Source: Chlamydiia bacterium
GTDB taxonomy: Bacteria > Chlamydiota > Chlamydiia > Chlamydiales > SM23-39
Length of the DNA: 14,630 nt
Reading direction: 5' to 3'
Assembly (NCBI GenBank): GCA_016194825.1
Contig: JACQAR010000053.1
Coordinates: 1 to 14,630, forward strand
The translations under genes were made by a program, and so were the position numbers. The notes under the pieces are model-generated. The model was not told the origin of the DNA and ran no database searches. It saw nothing but the letters and a program-made list of their open reading frames with translations. Within the stretch, counting starts at the first letter, position 1. Each line of letters opens with the position of its first letter. Positions 6,379-14,172 of this stretch are shown piece after piece.

Positions 6379-6387
6379 GGGGCGCTA
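6371..6387 (-). promoter_or_regulatory. Small hairpin joining repeat-protein stop and peptidase start
   Basis: TAGCGC and GCGCTA form a perfect six-base stem around a five-base loop. On the minus strand the 5' arm opens with the TAG stop of the giant gene (6387-6385), and the ATG of the peptidase (6378-6376) spans the loop and 3' arm. Ribosomes finishing the first gene would open the stem, so it could make peptidase translation depend on translation of its partner. Confidence 0.55.
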
Positions 6388-9300
6388 TCTTACATCATTT
6401 TCAAATATGAAGGCGAGGAAGCGGGTGAAGAGTTCTTTGCACTCTTCAGGATCCCAAGCGGGGCAGATTTTGGGGATCCGGATGAGGTGCGTGGATCTCC
6501 AGAATGGGGGCAGAAGATCTTGCAGTTCTGTGTCGGCCCACAGGAGTTGGTTGATGTAGAAGCTTCGTGGCTGGCAGTTCGGACAGGGTTGTGGCCCAGG
6601 AGGACTTGGAGGTACGGGGGGCGGCACGGACTCGCTATCGAAGTTCAAGATCTGTCCTGTATAGGTGAGCTGCGCAGGGGTCAGTCCGCTGGCCACTACT
6701 CCGATGTTGCGGGTCACAGGAGGTGTGGCGGTCGAGCAATTGGGTGTGACGGAGCCGGAGCAATAGATGAGGTTATTGCCAGCCAGGGCGTGCACGTTGG
6801 GAGAGAAATAGATGCTGCCGGTGTCACTGAGTAGAGGTGCGGGCGGACGGGAGACGAGGAAGTTCGATGGCCAGTAGTCAGAGGTGGCCGCACATCCGGG
6901 TGTGGTTCCAGGTAGTGTGATGGTATCTGTGGCGACCAAATCAGATAGGGCTGTGTAGTTGGTGGCGGCGATGGTGATCGATCCGAATACGGTCATCGCT
7001 TCGTTCGTGCCAAACATGACGGAGCCGCCGCTGATGCTGACGTTGTTGCCGCCTGCGCTGCTCACAATGGTGGCGATGCTCTGTGGGGTGTTTCTGCCGT
7101 TGGGAGAGAGTAAAATGGAGCCGTTATTGCCAAAGCCTGCTGGGCTTGTTGCTGTGAGGGAAACGGTGACCGATCCTTGTAAAATAATCAGTCCGTTGGG
7201 GATCACCTGGGAGCCGCTGGTGGTGTAAGTGGTGGTGGGTTGCAGCAAGATGGAGCCGGCCACACCTGAGCCGCCTGTAGCAGAGGTGTTGATGCTATTG
7301 GCAGTCACTTTGGCTCCGCTGGAAGAGAGGAGGATGTTGCCTCCTGAGGTGCCTGTGGCATCGATCGCTCCTTGGAAGGTCACGTTACCCGATGCAAAGC
7401 CGCTCAAGCTATTGCCGTTGGTTGTCACAGCGCCGCTGACCGTCAATGTACCTGCGGTCGCTGCAAGCACAACAGAATCGGTGATGTCTACTGTCAAGCT
7501 GTCGTAGCTGATGTTGCCAGCCACGGTTTGGCTTGCGCCTACATTGATCGTGCTGCCGGCCGAGGTGACAGAGAGACCGGTGGGGGGCGTAGCTGATCCG
7601 ACAGTGGCGGCACCGGTGAAAGTCACTGAGGTAGAGCCGCTGATGGCGAAACTCTCGGCTCCATCAATGGTGTTATTGATCGTTACGACGGTTCCAGAAA
7701 TCGAGGTATCGGGGAGTCCTAATAGAAAGAGCGCCACTAAATTGATGGGGCTGTTGAAGGTGATGGGGCCAGATGCATTCACAGCAATGCCGGAGCTGAG
7801 GGAGACGGTGCCTCCGCCTGATTCGGTGAAGCTGGCTCCTGTGACTGTAGCGCTGATGGTGAGGGCGCCTATATGGGTCAACGTGATGGCGCCGCTGGCA
7901 CTGATGCTTGAGCTTGCGGTGATGATGTTTGTGTTGATGTTGACAGCACCGCTTGTCGTCAGTGTAGCGCCGATAGTGGTCGTCCCGGTTCCTACTGTCT
8001 GCGTCAACGAAGCTGCGGACATGCTGGCCGATACGTTGACATTGCCCGCTCTTGCGACTGTGATGGCACTCACTCCGGTTACAGCGCCGTTGAAGGCGAT
8101 ATTTTGGGCGCCACTATTGAGGCTCAAGTTATGGGCACCGGTGATCGTGCCAAATGTGATATTGGCGCCTGTGCCGACACTGGCTCCTGTTTGGGCGTTT
8201 TGGGTGTTGATATTCACGTCGCTATTGAGAGTCACTGGCAATGCGCTGAGATTGATGGTTTGGTTGTTGGTATAGATGTTGCTGCTGAGACTGATGCCTG
8301 TTCCGCTCATGGTGAGAGCGCCGATCGGGGTAGTGCCGCCGACGACTCCTCCAAAGCTGATGGTTGTGCCCGCGCTGAGGGTGAAGTTGTAATCGCCATC
8401 CACAGTACTGCTGAAGGTGATGAAGGAATGGGGGCTTGTGGTCACGCTGGTATTGCCTGTGAGAATAACGGGGCCATTCACGGTCAAGCTAATGAGCGGC
8501 TGGGTAGATCCGATGTTGCCGCCAAACGAGACAGTTCCTGCAGAGGTGAGGGTGAGCGCCTGTGTTCCATTGATTGTGCTAGAAAAGCTCATATTCCCTG
8601 TTGTGCTGGTGACAGAGGTGGCGCCTCCTGTGATGGTGACAGGGGCATTGATGGTCACAGAGGTGGCTTTTGTCTGCAGCGGCAGGGTGAGTCCTGAGAT
8701 GTTGGTCGTGGTGACGGTGAGTGCGCCGAGTGTGGTCGTCACGCCGACATTGCCGTTCAACGTAATGGTAGCAGCTCCCGCATTGATGGTGAGAGGCTCG
8801 CCTCCATCAATGGTGCTCGAGAAGCTGATCGCGCCGCCACCGCTCGCACTCGTATCGATGACGACTCCCGTGCCGCCAATGGTCACAGGTCCTGTGACGC
8901 TCAGAGGACCTGCTGCAGTGGTGGTCACGTTATTGTTCAGTGCAATGCTTGCACTCGCAATGGTGATGCCAGCAATCGTGTTCGTATTGAGTGAGCCATT
9001 GAAGGTAGCTGTCCCTTGACCGCCTGATACGGTAATCGAGGAGGCATACATATTGGCAGAGCTGGTGGTGGCGATGTTATTGGGCGACTGGATCGAGAGG
9101 GCACCGAGATAGAGATTTGGTGTGCCGATCGCTTCATTGAACGTCACAGTACCGGTAGATCCTGCTGCGATCGTGAGTCCTTGCATACCGCCTGTCACAG
9201 GGCGAATGGTACTACCTGCATTGAATGTGACGGCGCCTCCATTGCTAGTGAGGGTGGGCGTGGCGGTGGTCAATAGAACAGGAGTGTGAAAGACAATAGC

Positions 9301-12300
9301 CGTATTGCTGGTCGTGATATTGCCTCCTAACGCTACTGAGCCGCTGGTATTGCTGCTGACTGTGCCTGCACTCTCAGTAAAGCCGCCGGGGGCGGTGATG
9401 AGCACGCCAGAGGGGATGGTGAGCACGCCGCTATGGGTCACTTGGACCGCGCCGCCTGCAGCTGTCGTCGCATTGGCAGAGAAGAGCACGTCGGATGCCG
9501 TATTCACGGTCAGGCTAGTGAGCGGATGCGTCCCGCCTACCACGCCACTGAAGGTGACTGCGCCCACTCCAGAAGACAAGGTGAGTGCTTTGGTTGTGAT
9601 GGTGGCTGAGTCAACAGTGCTGGTGAAGAGAATATAGCCACCTCCTGCGCTGGTATCGATGCTCGAGTCGATGGTCGATAAGAAGACGGGGCCATTGGCT
9701 TCAAAGGAGCCTCCCCCGCTGATCGAGATGGTCGAGGCAAAGGTAATGGAGCTCGACGTGAGGTTGATCCCTCCGGGTCCTGTTGTAGAGATCGCTCCCA
9801 AAAAGCTCGAGCTCACCCCTGCTTGTTGCAAGAGAGATGCGGCTGCGATGCTGCTGCTAAAGGTAACGCCGCCTGTATTGGTGATGGTGAGCGCGTTCAG
9901 AGGATGCGTTGCACCTACTGCTCCTGTGACGCCGATTGTCCCTGCTGTACCGGCATTGAGAGTGAGGTTTTGTACAGAAGAGCTGGCGCTATCGACGGTC
10001 GAACTGAAGGACATATTGCCGCCGGCCGCGGTACCACCTGCATTGGTGGTGTCTAAGAGCACGCCATTACCAACTGCCACTGCCCCTGTGAAATTCATCT
10101 GGCCACTGCCACCACCGACAGTCGTCATATTGGCATTGATGGCAATCCCACTGCCTCCTGTGGCGTTGATGGTGCCAAGAGCAGCAGTGCCGCCTACGGT
10201 TTGGTTGAAGGTGAGGACGCCGCCGGTAGCGTTGGCAGTGAGACCAATGGCAGCGCCATCTACGGAGCCATTGAAGGTGATATTGCCGGTGGTGCTGCTG
10301 GCGATACCGACGGTGTTGGTTACGAGCGATAGAGGAGCAGCAAACAAGATATTGCCGCTGGTGGTCGATACAGAGTTAGTCGAGTTATTGCCGACTAGAG
10401 TCACATTATTTTGCACCAACGTATTGAAGGTAATATTGCCTGCTGTAGCTGAGACTTTTACTCCCGCATCGACATAGACGCCAGGTGTTGTTCCGCTGCC
10501 AGGGATACCGGTGAGGCTGACAGCTCCCGATGCGCCAGCGACCTGCGTACTTGCACCGGTCAAATAGATCCCATAGCAAGCACCGCCCGTCCCATTGCCT
10601 CCGATTCCTTCTAGTGCGATTGTTCCGCTCAGTGCGGTTTCAATGAGCCCGCCGCTATCCACCTGGATACCCACTTCTCCAGAGCCTGTTCCCAAACTGC
10701 CTGCTTGGATCGAGATCAGATCGGCCACAGCATTACTGCCCACCGTACTGCCTGGGACATAGAATCCGATGTTGGAACCCGATCCTGGGCCACCCATGAC
10801 ATCCATCGCCTTCAAGGTAGGAGCGCTCAGAGTGCTGCCGACCCGTACACCATAGTTATTGGTCGAGCTCGCGCTGCCGCCTCCTGTGACGTTGAGGATG
10901 TTCAGAATGCCGGCTGTTAGCGTCGTGCTCACTCCCACATTCAAGCCGTAGTTGTTATTGCCCCCCAAGCCCCCTACAGAGTTGGTGAAATTGACCGAGT
11001 TGTTCGCATTGGTGCCGTTCAGCGTGAGGGTGAGCGCAGTGGCGATATTGATACCGTGATGCCCTCCTGCGCTGCCATATCCTCCCGTTCCCGATACGCT
11101 GATCGTATTCAAACCGCCGCTGCCCCCAACACCCGCGGTCAATACGGCGCCATTCAGATAGACACCGTAGTTGTTGGTGCCCGCGCTGTTGTAGAGGCCG
11201 CCCGCAGTTCCGATCAACGCCATAGTTCCACCATCACCAACGGTGACCGCTCCAGAGCTATCGATCTGCACTCCCACTTCATTGGAACCCATTCCTAAGC
11301 TACTTGCCGTGATGGTGAGTCGTCCGCTGCTCGCATTGCCCACGCTACCGCCGTTGATGTAGAAGCCGATGTTGTTGTTGAGCCCAGGACCACCAACGAC
11401 ATCATTTGTAGCAATATTGGATGCAGCAAGCGTGGCAGGGACATACACACCATAGTTGTTGCCACCGCCGCTGCCTCCGACGCAGTTCTCAAAGTTCAGC
11501 GATCCCGCTGTCGTCAAGCTGGAAGCCAATCCTACTCCGATGTTGAAACCACCCAGACCACTTCCCCCCGCACAGTTCAAGAACGTGATGCTATTCGCTG
11601 GGTTGGTGCCGTTCAGGGTCAAGGAAGAGGCTCCTTTATAGTAAACACCCATGTTGCCGTTCGTTACTCCAGAGCCGCCCGTACCGGTGCCTCCGATCAC
11701 CGTAAGTGTGATGCTATTGAGCTTCGAGCCAGCGGCAGTTCCTGCCGTAATCGAGCCTCCGTTGATCAAGATCCCGATATTCGTGTTGCCGTTCGTCGTA
11801 TAAGCGCCGCCACCTGTACCATTGAGTGCAATGCTGCCACCGTCGCCGACAAGGACTGAGCCGCTCTCAAGATGGATTCCGATTTCGTTGCTGCCCGAAC
11901 CTAAACTGCCAGCCGTCATGCTAATGTGGTTGGTGACTGTGCTACCTAGAGTTCCCTGGACATGCAATCCGTAATCAGAGCCAGTGCCAGGTCCAGCTAC
12001 AATGTCAACGCCGTTGATGCTAGACCCGCTGACTAGTACACCCGTGTTGATCTGAACGCCGTGGTTATTCTGCGTACCAGAGCCCCCGATGATATTCTGG
12101 AACTGCAGATATCCCTGCATCTGGAAGTTAGCATTGAACTCAACACCATGGCTGGCACCTGTCACACTGCTCGATCCGGCGGCACAGTTCACAAAGGTAA
12201 ATGTATTGTTGGGGCTTGTGCTGTTAAACATGACACTCGTACCTGCTGTCACATACACACCGTGGTTGCTACCACCAAGCCCGGTGCCGCCGATACCAGT

Positions 12301-14172
12301 GACGTTGATGGTTGCAGCGTTGTTGTTGGCCACGCCAGCGACAAAAGCTCCGGCAATCTCAACGCCGTAGTTGTTGGCACCCGCGCTGTTATAAACGCCT
12401 CCGCCAGTTCCGGTGAGTGTCAGCGTCCCAGCATCACCCACCTGGAAGGTTCCGGCATTCAAAATACCCACTTCAGTTGAGCCTGTACCTAAACTACCGG
12501 CAACAATAGTCAACCTTCCGGTGCCTGCGTTGCCCACGGTGCCTCCGTTCACATAGAAGCCGACGTTGTTGTTGAAGCCAGGACCACCCACCACATCGTT
12601 CGTGGAAATATTAGACGCTGCCAACGTCGAGGAAACATAGACGCCGTGGTTGCTGCCGCCACCACTACCGCCGGCACAGTTCTCGAAGTTCAATACTCCC
12701 GGTGTTGTGAGGCTAGCACCTATCTCGACACCGATGTTAAAGCCGCCCAATCCTGAGCCACCTGAGCAGTTGAGGAACGTGATGCTATTCGCTGGGTTCG
12801 TGCCGTTCAGCGTAACGGAAGACGCTCCTTTATAATAAACGCCGATGTTGCCATTGGTAACGCTGCTGCCCCCAGTACCTGTGCCACCAATGCCACTCAG
12901 TGTGATCGAGTTCAACTTCGAGCCAGCGGCAGTTCCCGCCGTAATCGAGCCCACGTTAATCAAGATCCCGATATTGCTGTTGCCGTTCGTTGTGTAAGTG
13001 CCGCCACCCGTACCATTGAGTATAATGCTGCCACCGTCGCCGACGAGGACCGTACCTCCATCAACATTTACTCCTATTTCGTTGCTGCCCGAACCTAAGC
13101 TGCCGGCAGTCATGCTAATGTGGTTAGTGACTGTGCTACCTAGAGTTCCCTGGATGTGGAGGCCGTAATCAGAGCCGGTGCCAGGTCCCGCTACAATGTC
13201 AACGCCGTTGATGCTAGAGCCACTGACCAACACGCCAGTGTTGATCTGAACGCCGTGGTTATTTTGGGTGCCAGAGCCCCCGATGATATTCTGGAACTGC
13301 AAATACCCCTGCATCTGGAAGTTGGCATTGAACTCAACACCATGGCTGGCACCTGTCACACTGCTCGATCCAGCAGCACAGTTCATAAAGGTAAATGTAT
13401 TGTTGGGACTTGTGCTGTTAAACGTAACGCTCGTTCCTGTCGTAACAAAGACGCCGTGGTTGCTACCGCCAAGGCCAGTACCGCCGATACCAGTGACGTT
13501 GATGGTTGCAGCGTTGTTGTTGGCCACACCAGCTATAAAGGCTCCCGCAATCTCAACGCCGTAGTTGTTGGCACCCGCGCTGTTATAGACGCCTCCACCT
13601 GTACCAGTGAGAGTTAGCGTCCCTGTGTCACCGACTTGGAAGGTTCCTGCGTTCAAAATGCCGATCTCGCTAGAGCCTGTCCCTAAGCTCCCTGCAATAA
13701 TAGCCAGTCGTCCGGTGTTTGCGTTACCGACAGTGCCTCCGTTCACATAGAAGCCGACGTTGTTGTTGAACCCAGGACCGCCAACGACATCGTTCGTAGA
13801 GATGTTGGACGCGGCCAACGTTGAGGAGACGTAGACTCCGTGGTTGCTGCCGCCACCACTACCACCGGCACAGTTTTCGAAGTTGAGGACTCCTGGTGTT
13901 GTGAGGCTAGCACCTACTTCCACGCCGATGTTGAAGCCACCCAACCCCGAGCCCCCCGCACAGTTCAGGAACGTGATGCTGCCCACGTTAATCAAGATCC
14001 CGATATTGCTGTTGCCATTTGTCGTATAAGCACCACCACCGGTACCGTTGAGTATAATGCTACCACCGTCGCCGACAAGTACAGAGCCTCCATCAATGTT
14101 CACCCCTATTTCGTTGCTACCCGTACCTGTTGATCTGAACGCCGTGGTTGTTCTGGGTACCAGAACCACCAA
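6385..14172 (-). CDS. Giant FHA-like beta-helical repeat protein (adhesin-like), main part
   Basis: This frame encodes 2,595 residues dominated by Gly, Ser, Thr, Asn, Val and Ile. From its N-terminal side it holds: regular ~200-residue repeats (about 14130 down to 10690) with anchor AGSLGxGSxE(V/I)G, VGDxGxxxLxGTGGGxY, GIGGTGxGG and FxNCxGGSG; FHA-like strand repeats (about 10480 to 6850) such as ISFSSTIDG...LTINAG...ITLNGNVG...LGALTV; and a tail (about 6640 to 6385) with a PPPVPPSPPGPQPCPNCQP segment and a charged, non-repetitive end FENDVR. Such patterns form right-handed beta-helices in secreted adhesins. No C-terminal autotransporter barrel is present, so two-partner or other secretion would be needed. 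The formal start (TTG 14172) is not real: its first ~15 residues (MVVLVPRTTTAFRST) are the repeat read out of frame, and coding continues upstream in another frame. The peptidase gene follows directly. Adhesin function is inferred from architecture. Confidence 0.85.
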   Translation of the reverse strand: MVVLVPRTTTAFRSTGTGSNEIGVNIDGGSVLVGDGGSIILNGTGGGAYTTNGNSNIGILINVGSITFLNCAGGSGLGGFNIGVEVGASLTTPGVLNFENCAGGSGGGSNHGVYVSSTLAASNISTNDVVGGPGFNNNVGFYVNGGTVGNANTGRLAIIAGSLGTGSSEIGILNAGTFQVGDTGTLTLTGTGGGVYNSAGANNYGVEIAGAFIAGVANNNAATINVTGIGGTGLGGSNHGVFVTTGTSVTFNSTSPNNTFTFMNCAAGSSSVTGASHGVEFNANFQMQGYLQFQNIIGGSGTQNNHGVQINTGVLVSGSSINGVDIVAGPGTGSDYGLHIQGTLGSTVTNHISMTAGSLGSGSNEIGVNVDGGTVLVGDGGSIILNGTGGGTYTTNGNSNIGILINVGSITAGTAAGSKLNSITLSGIGGTGTGGSSVTNGNIGVYYKGASSVTLNGTNPANSITFLNCSGGSGLGGFNIGVEIGASLTTPGVLNFENCAGGSGGGSNHGVYVSSTLAASNISTNDVVGGPGFNNNVGFYVNGGTVGNAGTGRLTIVAGSLGTGSTEVGILNAGTFQVGDAGTLTLTGTGGGVYNSAGANNYGVEIAGAFVAGVANNNAATINVTGIGGTGLGGSNHGVYVTAGTSVMFNSTSPNNTFTFVNCAAGSSSVTGASHGVEFNANFQMQGYLQFQNIIGGSGTQNNHGVQINTGVLVSGSSINGVDIVAGPGTGSDYGLHVQGTLGSTVTNHISMTAGSLGSGSNEIGIHLESGSVLVGDGGSIALNGTGGGAYTTNGNTNIGILINGGSITAGTAAGSKLNSITLTVIGGTGTGGSGVTNGNMGVYYKGASSLTLNGTNPANSITFLNCAGGSGLGGFNIGVGLASSLTTAGSLNFENCVGGSGGGNNYGVYVPATLAASNIATNDVVGGPGLNNNIGFYINGGSVGNASSGRLTITASSLGMGSNEVGVQIDSSGAVTVGDGGTMALIGTAGGLYNSAGTNNYGVYLNGAVLTAGVGGSGGLNTISVSGTGGYGSAGGHHGINIATALTLTLNGTNANNSVNFTNSVGGLGGNNNYGLNVGVSTTLTAGILNILNVTGGGSASSTNNYGVRVGSTLSAPTLKAMDVMGGPGSGSNIGFYVPGSTVGSNAVADLISIQAGSLGTGSGEVGIQVDSGGLIETALSGTIALEGIGGNGTGGACYGIYLTGASTQVAGASGAVSLTGIPGSGTTPGVYVDAGVKVSATAGNITFNTLVQNNVTLVGNNSTNSVSTTSGNILFAAPLSLVTNTVGIASSTTGNITFNGSVDGAAIGLTANATGGVLTFNQTVGGTAALGTINATGGSGIAINANMTTVGGGSGQMNFTGAVAVGNGVLLDTTNAGGTAAGGNMSFSSTVDSASSSVQNLTLNAGTAGTIGVTGAVGATHPLNALTITNTGGVTFSSSIAAASLLQQAGVSSSFLGAISTTGPGGINLTSSSITFASTISISGGGSFEANGPVFLSTIDSSIDTSAGGGYILFTSTVDSATITTKALTLSSGVGAVTFSGVVGGTHPLTSLTVNTASDVLFSANATTAAGGAVQVTHSGVLTIPSGVLITAPGGFTESAGTVSSNTSGSVALGGNITTSNTAIVFHTPVLLTTATPTLTSNGGAVTFNAGSTIRPVTGGMQGLTIAAGSTGTVTFNEAIGTPNLYLGALSIQSPNNIATTSSANMYASSITVSGGQGTATFNGSLNTNTIAGITIASASIALNNNVTTTAAGPLSVTGPVTIGGTGVVIDTSASGGGAISFSSTIDGGEPLTINAGAATITLNGNVGVTTTLGALTVTTTNISGLTLPLQTKATSVTINAPVTITGGATSVTSTTGNMSFSSTINGTQALTLTSAGTVSFGGNIGSTQPLISLTVNGPVILTGNTSVTTSPHSFITFSSTVDGDYNFTLSAGTTISFGGVVGGTTPIGALTMSGTGISLSSNIYTNNQTINLSALPVTLNSDVNINTQNAQTGASVGTGANITFGTITGAHNLSLNSGAQNIAFNGAVTGVSAITVARAGNVNVSASMSAASLTQTVGTGTTTIGATLTTSGAVNINTNIITASSSISASGAITLTHIGALTISATVTGASFTESGGGTVSLSSGIAVNASGPITFNSPINLVALFLLGLPDTSISGTVVTINNTIDGAESFAISGSTSVTFTGAATVGSATPPTGLSVTSAGSTINVGASQTVAGNISYDSLTVDITDSVVLAATAGTLTVSGAVTTNGNSLSGFASGNVTFQGAIDATGTSGGNILLSSSGAKVTANSINTSATGGSGVAGSILLQPTTTYTTSGSQVIPNGLIILQGSVTVSLTATSPAGFGNNGSILLSPNGRNTPQSIATIVSSAGGNNVSISGGSVMFGTNEAMTVFGSITIAATNYTALSDLVATDTITLPGTTPGCAATSDYWPSNFLVSRPPAPLLSDTGSIYFSPNVHALAGNNLIYCSGSVTPNCSTATPPVTRNIGVVASGLTPAQLTYTGQILNFDSESVPPPVPPSPPGPQPCPNCQPRSFYINQLLWADTELQDLLPPFWRSTHLIRIPKICPAWDPEECKELFTRFLAFIFENDVR
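6850..10480 (-). repeat. Degenerate FHA-like beta-strand repeats in the giant gene
   Basis: The encoded protein repeats a loose unit: GN(I/M)(S/T)FSSTVDG or similar, a strand (LTLNAG), TISFGG.VGGTTPL.ALT(V/M), then a variable strand with SSNI or similar. Clear examples are MSFSSTVDS...GAVGATHPLNALTITN, ILFTSTVDS...GVVGGTHPLTSLTVN, ISFSSTIDGG...GVTTTLGALTVTT, MSFSSTINGT...GSTQPLISLTVNG and ITFSSTVDGD...GGTTPIGALTMSG. Spacing is irregular, unlike the exact macro-repeats upstream, so these are older and diverged. Almost no cysteines occur here. Confidence 0.75.

Noticed and set aside
6385..6640. C-terminal autotransporter beta-barrel as in Pmp proteins
   Set aside because: The tail is too short, Pro/Cys-rich and ends in charged residues, without the aromatic last residue typical of barrels.
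7511..10477. Long plus-strand open frames opposite the giant gene (for example 7511-8275, 8417-9019, 9659-10477)
   Set aside because: They are low-complexity Val/Pro/Leu/Ala translations of the antisense of Gly/Ser/Thr repeats, without family motifs; the minus-strand frame is continuous over 7.7 kb and has the repeat structure.
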